A DNA stretch of 64,000 nt from Artemisia argyi. Taxonomy: Eukaryota; Streptophyta; Magnoliopsida; Asterales; Asteraceae. Under the pieces are notes generated by a model. That model saw only the letters and a list, made by a program, of their open reading frames with translations, was not told the origin of the DNA and made no database searches. Shown here one piece after another: positions 1 to 12,639 of the stretch. Within the stretch, counting starts at the first letter, position 1; each line of letters begins with the position of its first letter. The DNA is taken from positions 265,854,057 through 265,918,056 of the forward strand of contig CM060709.1 of assembly GCA_030686995.1 (NCBI GenBank), read 5' to 3'. The position numbers were made by a program, and so were the translations under genes.

Positions 1-1358
1 AAGCACATATTAACATTTATCATGCATCTTCACCAATCAAAATGATTTATTATATAATAAAATCAAAAATCAAATGACCTAGCTATTACTTCTGACCAAG
101 AAATAAAGTTGGTTATAGATCCGTATTTTACTACAAGTTATAAACACATCAATCAATCAACATGATCAACACATTACACATGCAAAGACATGCAACTAGT
201 AAAATAATAATACTAAATTTATACAAATGAATTATAGTACCTTATTTGCTTGAAAACGTATCTCTTCCCTTATGCCTTGTGCCGACTTTAACAAACTTTT
301 AGGGTTTTATGAAATGATTATAGAGGAGATTTTCAAATATATTTCACCCATAAATCAACTTTAAATTTCACTTTCAACGGTGTCAATACAGACCCTACGG
401 TTTACGTTATTCCAACTTTTGGCCTTAGCTATGAAATATAATATAACTGGTGAGATTTTATCAAACTATTTATTGAAATATTGTAAGTTTTATTTGATAT
501 ACTTGATTATGACGGAAATTATATTTCATGATCATTGTTGATTTTTTTTAAGATCAGACTACTTATTTGAAAATATGTATATGATCAGGCGTTGATTTTA
601 AGTCATGGGAGCAACTTTCACATTTTTTTTAAGTGCATTTGTCTTGACAAAATTCTGTCTTTTATATGGCGAAAAATAGATTGCAACATATAAGATCCAA
701 ATTGTGTTACAAGTACTCAAGGAGGCAAGATGCCAAATATATATATACTAGATCCAAAGCTTGACCGATGGACGGGCTAGCTCTATATTATACTTGAAAA
801 AGTCAATTCACATCACATGTATTCATAAGTTTATAGTTTGCCACCTTATTAGAATTACTGTGAGAATATTACCTTTAGTGGACCAACGGAAAAGCCACAC
901 ATTTCACTAATCTACCCAGAATCATAAATATATCTAGTTGTATTGTTCTCATAATGAGAAGATCGGCTCTAATTGGTAAAAATAAAGTTGTTAAAAATGA
1001 AAAATATACTAACAATCTGGTTGTATCATGTAAAAAAGAGTATATTTGTTCAATCAAAATATAGAATCATTTATTATCGCTTTGTTAAAGTATCTTTGCT
1101 ATACAAAATAACCACAATAAATCTCAAGTTCCTGATGTATACCAAACAAAAATATAAAAATAACCAATACATATTTCAAACTACTAGCTTGATATATGAT
1201 CTTTTACATATTTTTATGATACAAATGTTGCATTGTTTAGCACTGCTCAAAGGGATCACCTTATCAAATTGAGGGAATGATCATCTTCTTTCTAATAAAT
1301 GAAGATCAAATAATCGCCTATAATAAAAGGTGGTGCGTGGCGTAATTTGATGAGTTTC
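1..1358. other. AT-rich intergenic DNA, no gene seen
   Basis: No reading frame here resembles a known protein; the open frames around 875-1272 are short and AT-driven. No terminal repeats or target duplications were found. The right end (about 1319-1342) carries a short sequence similar to 1402-1428, beside the broken end of the gypsy element. Confidence 0.6.
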
Positions 1359-1424
1359 TTATTGTTGTAGGCTTGTACCCATTACTTTTGAGGGAGCTGA
1401 GTATATAAAAGGTGGTGCGTGCGT

Positions 1425-3776
1425 GGCGCCTGATCCATCTACACATGAGGACCCATCTGTGAACAAAATCCAGGGTTCCTGTAGATCTGTTTTGGTTGCG
1501 GGTGTTGGACTGTCGTTATCTGGCTTCTCCACAATGAAATCGGCTAAGATTTGTCCTTTGATTGCAGTGCGCGGTCTATATGAGATGTTATATTCACTTA
1601 ATAGTACGCTCCACTTCTGTAAGCGTCCTGATGCGTCAGGTTTAGAGATAACTTGTTTGATTGGCTGATCAGTGATTACAGCTATTGGGTGTGCTTGAAA
1701 GTATCTGCGCAACCTTTTGGCTGCGAATACTAGAGCTAAGACCAGCTTTTCCATAGCACTGTAGTTAGTCTCTGTCTTCTTCATGGCTTTGCTTACAAAG
1801 TATATGGGTGTCTGGACGGAGTTCCTATATGTCAATAGTACTGCGCTAATTGCTCCATGCGTGGCCGATAAGTACATGATTAGCTCTTCCCCTGGTCGTG
1901 GTGCGACAAGTTTGGGAAGAGATGCCAGATGGTGTTTTAGTTGTTGGAAAGCTTCCTCCGCTTCTTCGGTCCAGCGAAAATCTCCCTTTTTAGTGCACTT
2001 CGTGAGTGTTTTAAAGAGAGGAAGGGATTTGTCTGCTGACTTGGATAAGAAACGGTTTAGCCCTGCTAACTTTCCATTCAATGACTGGACTTCTTTGAGT
2101 GTGCGCGGTGAGGGAAGATCAATAACAGCCTTTGTTTTTTCTGGACAAGGCTTGATTCCATCGGGTTCTATTAAGTATCCAAGGAACATACCTTCGGTTG
2201 CGCCAAAGGTGCACTTCTTGGGATTTAGCTTCATATTTATTCGTCCCAATGTTCTGAACGTTTCCTCGATGTCGCGCACCAATTCATCCTCTGTGTGGCT
2301 TTTGATGACAAGGTCGTCAACGTAGACCTCTAAGTTGCGGCCTACTTGTTTCTCGAAAGCTGTGTCCACCAATCGTTGGTATGTCGCGCCTGCATTTTTT
2401 AAGCCAAAAGGCATTTTTGTGTAGCAGTACACTCCTTGACTGGTGTGGAAAGCTGTTTTTTCTTCATCTTCGACTGCCATATGAATTTGATGATACCCTT
2501 TGTATGCGTCTAGGAAGCACTTGAAAGGGTATCCGCACAGGGATTCTACCTTCCAGTCTATTTCTGGCAGTGGGTAGGAGTCCTGTGGACATGCTTTGTT
2601 GAGGTCCGTGAAGTCCACGCACATTCTCCAACTGCCATCGCTCTTCTTTACCATAACTGGGTTAGAGAGCCAGTCGTGGTAGTACACTTCGCGCATGATG
2701 CCTGCGTCTACAAGCTTGTGTACTTCTTCCAGAATAGCCTTTGCACGATCTGGGGCCTGGCCGCGCTTCTTTTGTCGTATTGGGGGATATCCTTGTCGGA
2801 TTTGTAGCTTATGCTCTGTGATAGAGCGTGGCACTCCTGTCATGTGTTTTGGTTCCCATGCGAAGATGTCCAGGTTCTTCTGCAAGAGTGCGCATACGGC
2901 TGCTTTACCTTTGTCAGATAAAGATCCACCAATCGAAACTTGTTGTTCCGGGTAATTGGGATGAATAGCGACTTTTAGGTTTGGTGTTTTTTCTGTGCGC
3001 TGTTCTGGAATAGTCTCTACTTCGGTTGTTACCGCATTGCATTCTCTTGGTGGTACTGTTGTGTTATAGAGGGTGACAACTCCTCATTCCACCGGAAACT
3101 TAAGCATTCCGTGCGCTGTGGATGGTACAACGCGCATGGATGATATTCCAGGTCTCCCAATGATACCATTGTATGGTGAGGGAGATTTTATTACCATGAA
3201 ATTTATCCATGTTGCGGTTGAGTGTTGTTCATCTCCTACGACCACCAGCAAGCGTAACTGCCCCATGGGCCAGATTTTTTCTCCTGTGAATCCAGTCAAT
3301 GATGTTGTTGCTGGTATCAATTGATTTTGGATTTCAGGTCGCAGTCTCTTGAAACAATGATCATACAGGATGTCTGCGGATGCTCCTCCATCAATGTACA
3401 TGCGGTGGATATCATGTCCTCCTGTATGTATTTCAATAGTCAGAGGTTCTACAACTGCGTTGTCCACAGCTAGAGTAGGGAAAGATATCTCTTTTTCTGG
3501 AGAGAATTTTTGGCTGACTTTTTGCTTTATCTTGCGCTGCCATGACTGTATCATGTATATGGTATCAACTTTTTCTTTGGGGGGCTCTTTCTTACCCCCG
3601 CTCCTTTGTTTGTCTTTCCCTTCTTTGATGTTTTTTACAAGGTGGTCCATTCTGCCTTCTTTTACTAACTTTTCAATTAGTTGTCTTAGCTGGACGCACT
3701 CGTTAGTTGTATGGCCTTTTTGACCATGGTACTTGCAGTATCCGTTCCCTATGCGCTTTTCCTCTGCAGTGCGCAT
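1425..3776 (-). pseudogene. Tat-like gypsy protease - reverse transcriptase - partial RNase H
   Basis: This is the pol part of the element, which would cleave the polyprotein and copy the RNA into DNA. The zinc-knuckle-like CKYHGQKGHTTNEC lies near 3740-3700, the protease active-site motif IDGGASADIL near 3395-3365, the RT block MCVDFTDLNKACPQDSYPLP near 2630-2570 and the catalytic YVDD near 2324-2313. The RNase H tether region follows, and the RNase H domain opens at about 1465 and breaks at 1425. One in-frame TGA at 3081-3083 interrupts an otherwise continuous frame between protease and RT. Beyond 1425 the frame reads into unrelated DNA. The copy cannot be autonomous. Confidence 0.88.
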
Positions 3777-5396
3777 TGGTGGCGGTTTTGGGAAGTTTGC
3801 ACCTTCTGTTACAAATATTTCCCTCGGAGTTTTTGTGAGAGGGGTATACTTGTCATTGTCTCTTCCGCTGCGGTAGTTCCTGCTGTGGTTGTTATTCTGA
3901 TCATTGGATTGTCTCCTAGGCTGCTCTTACTGCCTATAGTTCGAATAACCCTTTTTGCTGTCCGCAGCAGCTGCTTCTCCTTGTATAAAGGATCTGGTGC
4001 GCTTTGTTAGCTCATCGAAAGTCTGGGGAACTTTGTCATTTAGCTTACGGATGAGTTCTGGGTTATTAATCCCATTCATGAACCCTGAAATTTTTAGGAT
4101 TTCAGGACACGCTTTGACTTGTATGCACTCATCCTTGAAGCGTTCCATAAAAGCGCTGGTTGATTCCCCTTGGCGTTGTTTCACTCTTGCTAGTTCAACA
4201 GGGTTTTTAGCGAACTTCTTTCTCTGGGTAAAGTTGAGGCGGAATGCTTTCCGTAATTCCACGAACCCACCGATGCTCCTACGTGGGAGTTTGCTAAACC
4301 ATGTGCGCGCGTTTCCTACTAACGTAGAATTAAACATGTGGCACCACACGGGCTGTGGCCAGTTTTCGATAGTGGCGGCTGATTCGAAAACTTTTAGATG
4401 ATCATCCGGATCACCTGTTCCACCATATGTTTTCACATTAGTGGGCATGCGCCTGCGTTTGTGGTCTGAGTAATCGCTGATGCGTCGTGTAAACGCGTCA
4501 ACTTTCTGGCGACGCCACGGATGAGACATATCTTCATTCTCTTCTTCGCGCCGTCTTCCTCTTGACTTCCAATGTCCTGTTTCTTTATCCTCGTTGTCCA
4601 AGGAGTCGCTGGAGGAAGGGTAGTCTCTTTTTCAGCGCTTGCGCCGACTTCTTTCAGAAGAAGAGTTTTAGGGACTTTCACTTGGGGATCTTCTTTTCCC
4701 CAATCTGTCGTGAATCCTCTTACTCCCAGGTTTGGAGGATCCTTGGTTGGGCGAATGTTGAGGTCCTAATCGGTCTTGTATCTCTTGACTGCCAAGTCTG
4801 GAGTGAACATTAGTGCGCCTCTCGCTGTCTTCTGAGTACTGTAAATCAGATGTCGTACCCAGCCTATCGTGGATAGTGGTACATTCTGCGCGTCTTCCTC
4901 GTGGGTGGCGCAGTGGTGATGGTTCGCGTTCAGGACCAAAATTGAGTCGAGCTTGTAGGCTCGTGCTTGCCCTTCTCCTTGCTTCTTCTTGCATGAGGGC
5001 GGTTAAGGTTTCATAATTTTGGGATACAAAATTTCCCAACGTTAGATTGGGTGCGTCCTCAGTTGCTGCAAGAATGTCTTCCTCAGTATTAGGCACCCTA
5101 TCTCGGTTAGGCGCGCCTGGTGGCACAGTGTTGTTCACTGCGGGTACAGTTTGGTGAGGAGTGGTGAAGAGGGTGCGCTGGAGTTCCTCGGCGCTTGGGA
5201 CCACTGGGATGATTTGGGTAGTCCTTGCTGGTAGTTCTACCTCTGGAAGAGGTTGGGTTGTTCCCGCCTCTTGGTGACCAGGTGCGCTGGTTGTCCCAGC
5301 AACCTGCCTAAGAGTCGAATCTTGTTGATTCTTTCTCTGGGGATCACGTCTTTCTAACTGCGGAGTCCGCTGGCTTGAATTCTTATTCTTTGCCAT
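3777..5396 (-). pseudogene. Tat-like gypsy gag region
   Basis: The frame opens at an ATG at 5396, 12 bases after the primer-binding site. Its N-terminal third is Pro/Gln/Arg-rich and low in complexity, with a repeated I-H-D-R-L-G motif. The retrotransposon gag core lies at about 4440-4000 (W-C-H-M-F, ARTWFSKLP, ELARVKQRQGESTSAFMERF). Three stops interrupt the same frame: TAA at 4668-4670, TGA at 4632-4634 and TAA at 3927-3929. Reading phase is kept across all three and on into pol, so this was a single gag-pol frame damaged by point mutation rather than by indels. The protein would package the element RNA in cytoplasmic particles. Confidence 0.82.
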
Positions 5397-5407
5397 TCTA
5401 GTTCTTA

Positions 5408-5430
5408 GTCGGGTCCCACGGATGGCGCCA
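5408..5430 (-). other. Primer-binding site of the Tat-like element
   Basis: On the minus strand the sequence begins TGGCGCCA, the form expected for pairing with a tRNA 3' end (…TGGCGCCA), and follows the LTR terminus (…AACA) by two bases. The priming tRNA was not identified. Confidence 0.6.
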
Positions 5431-5432
5431 CT

Positions 5433-6064
5433 TGTTGATACAAAAGTTGGGCGTTCCTGGTTATGGACTCTTGCTCTCGTACCAATTCGCCTCTTAGTAC
5501 TTGTAACCTGCGCACTAAGAAAATAAACAACACCGTTAGACTTATCGTGGGATTGTCTCCCATGATTAGACTCCGGCGTGAGAGTAAGTAATCGATTTAA
5601 GGTTCTCGTAAAGAGTTAGGGTTTTTGTATCGTACCTTGAATGATAGTTATGTCATTCCTTATATAGGCGCAGAATCCTTGTAGGATTCGTGCTCCTTAC
5701 GTTTCGCACCCATGGTGCTTATCCGGGTAAGGATATCTATTCCATAGATAGATGATCCTTATCTATACCGTGTATAGTTTATTTGGGTTGGGCTTAAGTG
5801 AGCCTGTTCCCATTATTAATGCGGCCCAAGTTACAATAGCCCACGCATGGTGGTTTTGGGCTTTAGTAATGTTTATCATTTGGGCTCATGGCCCATATAT
5901 AGACTATACGTCATCACTTTGTGACTTTCGATTATTTAAATATAAGTAACTGGCTGATAAAATGAAAATGCCCATCAAAGCACCGTCTTAGTATTAATTA
6001 ACCAGCATGCTGAGAAATGCCAAAGATACATCATATAATTGTGTTTAAAGGGTTCCCACTAACA
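5433..6064 (-). repeat. Putative 5' LTR of the Tat-like element
   Basis: The inner edge is well placed next to the primer-binding site. In minus orientation the LTR would begin TGTTAG (6064) and end ATCAACA (5433), giving matching TGTT/AACA tips. A TATA-like TATATAA lies at 5666-5660. The outer edge is a guess from the terminal motif, because the 3' LTR has been lost. Confidence 0.45.
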
Positions 6065-7272
6065 CACACGAATGCTAGCAAAAGAAATGCCAAAAGTATA
6101 ATTGTGCTTGAACATTTGTCTAAATCGGTCTTGTGATATTAAGGTTTTAGGTTTTGTTGCCTTGTTGGGTATGAAAAAAATTGACTATAAATTCGTGTCC
6201 AGGTAATTCACGGTATAAGGATGTTGGTGTCGATTGAAAAATAGTGAATTTGTGTAATACTTATGTGTATTGTTGATTGGTATTTGTACGTATATGTAGA
6301 AACTAGAAAGTAAATGTATATGAATGTAAATATGCTGAATAGTATTTGACTTTTTTTAACCAGATGCATTGTCCATGCAGAGATCGATTTCGCTTGCAAT
6401 TTTGAAGTTTCATCTCTCAAAGTTTTTCACACATGGACAACACATGCACTTTCAAAGTTGTAAGGATAGCGCTTGTAATTTACTCTAAATAAAGTTTGAA
6501 TTTCCAAATTTTACAATGATTAAATTGTGAGTCATTTACATAATACTATACAGCGAACATAAATATACCCAAGATCAGAAAGTGAAGTGCTCGTTGATTG
6601 TGTGAGGTGCACAAACTATACATAATACTATCTTTTAGAAACTCTTTACTTAAATTGTTGAAAGGTGAAACGTTTATTTCTTTGATGCTTGATTCTGTGT
6701 AATGTTTTAAATCTAAAAGCTCAACATGTCACATTTATTGGACTATTCTATAATTAGAAAGGCTTAAAAATTCAGACTTTTACTTACTAATTATGGAAAT
6801 AACCACCCCTAATAATCACCCCCAACAATTTATAACCACTTCAACAACTACCCCCAATAATTTATAACCACCTCAACAACCACCCCCAACAATTTATAAC
6901 CACCTCAACAACCACCCCAACAACCACTTTCTACCACCCCACCTCCCTCCTCTTCACCCCAACAATCCGCCCCCGCATCGCGCGGGCAACTTTCTAGTAT
7001 AAATAAATTATTTGCAACCTATGACTTCCGTAAACAGTTTATGTTGTAAAATGATGTCGAGCTTGTTGCATTTTAATACCATTATTAGTTATGTTGATGG
7101 GTTCCAAACAAGACCACACATCAATAGTTTCATGGCATAGTAAAAGCTTTGACAGGTATCTTAACATTCAAAATAGCATAACAGTACATAAACATGATCT
7201 CCTACTCACATAATGAAAAATTTAAGTTTAGAGACAGTATGTGTTTCCAGAGTACCACATGGTGACTTTCAC
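6065..7272. other. Intergenic DNA with a minisatellite and a Helitron-like 3' end
   Basis: No coding potential is visible. Positions 6786-6935 hold a degenerate tandem repeat of about 36 bp built on ACCACCTCAACAACCACCCC and AACAATTTATA. It runs directly into a Helitron-like terminus at 6971-6997. The 3' flank of Hsp70 copy 1 begins near 7140. Confidence 0.6.
6971..6997 (+). mobile_element. Helitron-like 3' terminus
   Basis: A GC-rich hairpin (CCCGCATCGCGCGGG) is followed about 10 bases later by CTAG and a host T, the classic plant Helitron 3' end. The 5' end could not be placed: a TC start near 6747 is preceded by T rather than A. Confidence 0.6.
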
Positions 7273-9236
7273 TTACTCTTTTAGAACAAGGTTTAACTTG
7301 AACTGCCTGCATATATCGTCAAGCTTCATTTCCTTGTTCACCAGCTCATAAAGTTCAGCATCACAGTTTTCATCAAGCCACTCAGCCATCCCTTCAATCT
7401 GATGTTCCATAGCTTCCAAGTCATCTACACTAAGCCCCGTCTTTATTAGTTTCAACCGAACATCATAATCTTTCATCTTGGCTTTTAACTTATACGCACG
7501 ATTGTCTAAAGCTCTATGGGCTATAACCTTTTTCATGTAAGCTTCATCTTCTAGCTTATACCGATTAGCATCTTCAATCATCTTCTCGATATCCACTGTA
7601 GACAAACTACCATTGTTTGTTATCTTGATTGAATTGTGTCTGCCAGTAGTTATTTCTCTTGCTGAGACATTCAGGATTCCATCAGCATCTATCTCATAGC
7701 ACACAATGACCTTAACTACCCCCCTGGGAGCAGATGGAATACCAGAGAGTTTAAGTTTTCCTAAGAAATAGTTTTCCTTACTTTTCAATCTCTCACCTTG
7801 ATACACCTGAAACACTATAGTTGTTTGATTGTCATCAACTGTAATGAATGTATCTTCCTTCTTGGTTGGTATAGGTGAATTTCTTGGAATCAAAACAGCC
7901 ATAACACCCCCTTTACACGCTACACCAAGAGACAAGGGAGTAACATCAATTAGCTCTAAATCACGTACAGCTTCATCACCCATACAACTTAAGTTTGCAG
8001 CTAAAATTCCAGCACCATACGCAACTGCCTCATCAGGATTCATCCGTTGGCAAAGTGTTTTCCCATTGAACAGCTCCTTCAGCAATTCTTGTACCTTTGG
8101 GATCCTTGTTGATCCACCAACAAGAACCACTTCATCAATGCTATCCTTACTCATGTTTACATCCCTCAAGTTTTTACAGTCTCCATGCACTTCTCAAACA
8201 AGTCCATATTTACCTCCTCAAACTTAGCTCGAGTAAACTTTGAAAAAAAATCTATGCCATTACACAAGCAGTCAATATCTATCGTTGTTTCGATAGCTGT
8301 TGAGATATTCCTTTTTGCTCTCTCACAATGAAGCTTCAACCTACCCAAAGCTTTATGGTTGTTACTAACATCCACTTTCTGCTTTCTCGAATTCTTGGAC
8401 AAAATGTTTAACCATTCTATTATCAAAGTCTTCACCTCCCAAATGTGTGTCACCACCTGTAGCTTTAACCTCTATAACTCCACCTTCATCAATGGTGAGA
8501 ATCGAAACATCAAAAGTACCACCACCCAAGTCAAAAACCAAAACATTCATCTTACCATCTATACTAGCTCTTTTGTCAATAGCATAAGCAATTGCTGCTG
8601 CTGTTGGTTCATTAATCATACACAAAACTTCAAGTCCAGCAACTGCTGCAGCATCCTTAGTTGATTGGCGCTGTGAATCATTGAAATACGCAGGAACAGT
8701 AATCACCGCCTTTTCAACAGTTGAACCAAGATATGTCTCGGCAACCCCTTTCATCTTCGATAAAACCATGGAAGATATTTCTTCAGAAGCAAATTCTTTC
8801 CTTTCACCCTTATAAGTAACCACAACTTTAGGTTTGTCATCGCTCCCAGCCACCACTTTAAAAGGCCACAGCTTCATGTCTGCTTGAACAATTTCATCGC
8901 TTGTTCTTCTTCCAATCAACCGCTTAACATCTATTATTATGTAATTCAGTAAAACAATGGTTAGTTTAAGACTAAATAACTAACAAATGCTAACATATTA
9001 GAAACAATGAACAGTGACGAACCAAAGATTGTGTTGGTGGGGTTATAAGCCGCCTGATTCTTGGCAGCATCCCCAACCAAACGTTCAGTTTCATTAAAGG
9101 CGACACACGATGGGGTAGTCCGGTTTCCTTGGTCATTTGCAATGATCTCAACGCGGTTGTGCTGCCAGACAGCCACACAAGAGTAAGTTGTTCCAAGATC
9201 GATACCAATAGCTGGGACTTTACCTCTTGAAAACAT
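7273..9236 (-). pseudogene. Hsp70 copy 1, two exons, frameshifted
   Basis: This is a cytosolic-type Hsp70, an ATP-driven protein-folding chaperone. Exon 1 is 9236-9023 ([19 protein letters not shown], nucleotide-binding signature 1). A 92-bp intron follows with donor GTTCGT and acceptor AG at 8931. Exon 2 runs from 8930 and carries [14 protein letters not shown] (signature 2) and [14 protein letters not shown] (signature 3). Two breaks shift the frame: about 8391, where two bases are missing after QEF, and about 8180, where one base is missing after the [10 protein letters not shown] stretch. Downstream of these the substrate-binding part is readable to a stop at 7273. The protein ends …NLVLKE and lacks the EEVD tail that recruits TPR co-chaperones. 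Unless the two shifts are assembly errors the gene is dead. Its C-terminal region is the most divergent in the array. Confidence 0.85.
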
Positions 9237-9937
9237 TTCTAAATGGAAAAAGTTACCCCGTAATAGATTTGATTGCAATGCATGTACAAATTATGCACTA
9301 GCTTACATCTTACAATCATAATTTATATTCAAATCCGTCTGTTGAGGTACCAACCAAAAGTTGCAGATTTTGTTGTCTCATAAGTGGTTATTAATTGGGT
9401 GACTTACCAACTTCCAATACAATGGAAAATGTACATTGCCTCTTAGGAACCCTTTATCAATTAATTTGTCTTGGGTGCATAAACAAATTCAACCTCAGTT
9501 GACACTAATAAAAGTATGCAAGTTTGTGGTCATTGGAAACTGTAGCAAAATATTAAAGCCAAAAGGCATGAACAACTTGAAATATGCATCCCGGCCAAAG
9601 TCCTGCTGTTTTAGCCTTTTCTAACTCAACGCCTAAAATAACTAAACGCATGGTCGAATTTGGTTTTATATTGCTAGTTAAATTACAAAACAAAAGAAAG
9701 CAACAAACAACAAAGAAAAAAAAAATATATAATATAATTATGATCTTTTTGTTATGATCTTTTTGTTATGTCTTTTATGTATTTTGTTAACGACTCTAGT
9801 TATACAATCAGGTCGTAAAAGTAAACTTTAATGTGCATGTATCAGGGTATAACCTTTTGACTGGTTTGCAAAAGAAAAATAAACATAAAAGACATAACTC
9901 GAAAAAAATATGGTACCTTATAACAAAAAAAAATAAA

Positions 9938-9968
<31 letters not shown>

Positions 9969-10517
9969 TACAGATAATCTACCACACCTGCATATTTTAT
10001 ACATCGATAGAGACAGTATGTTTCAGACAACCCAATCACAGTATTTTTAAATTTAATGCAAAGTTAAATTTGATTCACTGTCGTCAAGCTCCATAATTGT
10101 TCACCTCATCAATTTGTAGTGAACCACTGAACCTAGTGATTTGAAATAATGCAAAAAAGATTAAACAAGAAAGGCAATGAACATTTACGGGCTCTGTTAG
10201 TTAATGGGCTTTGTGAGAATTTGCAAATTGCAATCCGATAATATGATTGAAAATTTTGTTTAAAAAAAGCAACAGCTAATTAGTAGTAAGTACCAAATGT
10301 TCAAACAGCATGAAGGTTTGGGTAATACTAATTTGGCTCGTACCATTATATCTCAAAACAAGCAGAGAAAATTCATAAGTAAATAGTACTACCAAATAAA
10401 CATGATTCCCCACATAAGTTTATGTATTAAAAACTTTAAAGCAATTGAACTGATAGTAAGCATATATTGCATAGCTTTATAGACATTAACAACGAGATAG
10501 TGCATTGTCGTCACTTA
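9237..10517. other. Spacer between Hsp70 copies 1 and 2
   Basis: No gene is visible. A (AAAT)n/(AAT)n simple repeat lies at about 9929-9970. Positions about 10120-10517 are the 3' flank of copy 2 and are clearly similar to 22205-22569 behind copy 3; the part next to the gene also matches 26870-27015 behind copy 4. This shows the duplicated unit extends past the coding sequence. Confidence 0.6.
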
Positions 10518-12484
10518 TTAGTTCAATGCAATGTCCAACTTCTTGAGTTTGCAATAATTCTTGAGCTCCACCTCCTTTTTCTTCAACTTATCAGTTTCAG
10601 CATTTGGATTTTCATCAAGCCACTTAAGAGCTTTCTCAATTCGATGCTCTATGCCTAATTTCATGCTTAGTGCAGGAAACCACATCCCTGATCTAAGTTT
10701 CAATTGGACATTGTTATCCTTAATCTTGGCTCTTAAGTTACAAATATAAGTTTCTAAATCTCTATGAGCTTTCACCTTGCTCAGGTGCGCTTCATCCTCA
10801 ATCTTATATCGTTCAGCATCTTTAATCATCTTCTCGATCTCCTTTGTTGACACACTGCCAGTGTTTGTGATCCTGACCGCTTTACTCTTGCCAGTAGTTG
10901 TTTCTGTGGCTGAGACATTCAAGATCCCATTAACATCTATTTCATAGCATAAGGTTACTTTAACTATCCCTCGGAGGGCAATAGGAAGGCCACGCAGTTC
11001 AAATTCTCCCAATAAATAGTTTTCCGTGCCCTTTGATCTCTCACCTTGATACACCAAAATACGCGCTGACGTTTGATTGTCTGAAGCGGTAGCACACACC
11101 CATTCCTTTTTTATTGGTATAGGGGAATTTCTTGGAATTACCACACCCATTAAATCTCCATTCAACCCCACACCGAGTGACAAAGGAGTAACATCAATTA
11201 GCACCAAAGACTTTGTTGCTTCATCGCCCAAGCCGCTTAAATTTGCAGCTAAAATTCCAGCACCATGTGCAACAGCCTCGTCAGGATTCAACTGGTGGCA
11301 GAGTATTTTTCCATTGAACAACTCCTGTAACAGTTCTTGTACTTTAGGAATCCTGGTAGATCCGCCAACAAGAACAACTTCATCAATGCTATCTTTACTC
11401 ATATTCGCATCTCTCAAACACATCTCCACATGCACCATACACTTCTTGAACAAGTCCATGTTCACCTCCTCAAACTTAGCCCGACTAAAATTTGCAGAAA
11501 AATCTATACCATTAAACAAGCAATCAATTTCTAATGACGTCTGACTACAGGCTGAAATAACCCTCTTTGCTCTCTCACATTGAACCCTTAACCTACCTAA
11601 AGCTTTTATGTTGTTACTAATGTCCTGTTGATTTTTTCTTTTAAATTCTTGAACAAAATGATTCACCATTCTGTTATCGAAGTCTTCACCTCCCAAATGT
11701 GTGTCGCCACCTGTAGCTTTAACCTCGATGATTCCCTTTTCATCAATTATGAGAACAGAAACATCAAAAGTACCTCCACCCAAATCAAAAACTAACACAT
11801 TCATCTCGCCATCTACACCAGGTCTCTTGTCAAGAGCATAAGCAATTGCAGCTGCAGTAGGTTCATTAATCATACGCACGACTTCAAGTCCAGCAATCGC
11901 TGCAGCATCCTTTGTTGACTGACGTTGTGAATCATTAAAATAAGCAGGAACAGTTATCACCGCCTTTTCAACTGTCGATGCAAGATACTTTTGAGCAATT
12001 TCTTTCATCTTTGCTAAGACCATAGACGAAATTTCTTCTGCAGGAAATTCCTTCTTTCCACCTTTGTATGTGACCACAATTTTAGGCATGTCATCCTTCC
12101 CAGCCACAACCTTAAAAGGCCATAACTTCATGTCTTCTTTAACAGTTTCATCACTTGCTCTTCTTCCAATCAATTGCTTAACATCTGTTTGTTAATGCTT
12201 AAATTGTACATGTGAATATATAAACAAGTATAAATTAATTAACAATGAATGAGAAAAAAATGTGACTAACCGAAGATGGTGTTTGTAGGGTTACAAGCAG
12301 CCTGGTTTTTTGCAGCATCGCCCACAAAATGTTCAGTGTCGTTAAAAGCAACGCACGACGGGGTGATCCGGTTACCTTGATCATTGGGTATGATCTCAAC
12401 ACGGTTGTGTTGCCAAACAGAAACACATGAATAAGTTGTTCCAGGATCGATACCAATAGCTGGGGCTTTATGTGTTTTTGACAT
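10518..12484 (-). CDS. Hsp70 copy 2, two exons, about 626 aa, open frame
   Basis: This cytosolic-type Hsp70 binds and hydrolyses ATP to drive binding and release of unfolded peptides. Exon 1 is 12484-12271 and exon 2 is 12184-10518. The 86-bp intron (12270-12185) has donor GTTAGT and acceptor ACAG and splits the Asp codon before VKQLIGRR. All three Hsp70 signatures are present, but signature 1 reads IDPGTTYS where family members and copy 4 have IDLGTTYS, a Leu-to-Pro change in the phosphate-binding loop. The linker IDVTPLSLG and substrate domain follow. The C-terminus stops at …LKKLDIALN. It lacks the Gly-rich segment and EEVD motif of canonical cytosolic Hsp70 (about 650 aa), so Hop/CHIP-type TPR partners should not bind. 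Very similar to copy 4. Expression is unknown. Confidence 0.82.
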
Positions 12485-12639
12485 TCTGTAAGGGGTTACG
12501 AAATTTTACAAAACCTTCGTTCATAATTTATGTTTATATTTATAATGTGAATAAGAGAATCGAATAAGATTAAAAAAATGGAAAAAAATAATGTTAACAA
12601 GTTCAAAACCATATTGTTGCCTTTTTAGAACCAACCGAA

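Larger units (their letters stand above)
1425..6064 (-). mobile_element. Truncated Ty3/gypsy retrotransposon, Tat-like lineage
   Basis: Read on the minus strand the order is a putative 5' LTR (5433-6064), a primer-binding site starting TGGCGCCA (5408-5430), then gag, protease, reverse transcriptase and the beginning of RNase H. Similarity stops at 1425, just after the RNase H motif FTDGSSCVDGSGA, so the rest of RNase H, the integrase and the 3' LTR are gone. The protease motif IDGGASADIL, the RT box YVDDLVIKS and the missing chromodomain fit the Tat group rather than chromoviruses. Lineage is inferred from motif style; a tree of the RT would settle it. The outer LTR boundary at 6064 is uncertain because no partner LTR or target duplication remains. 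Confidence 0.85.
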
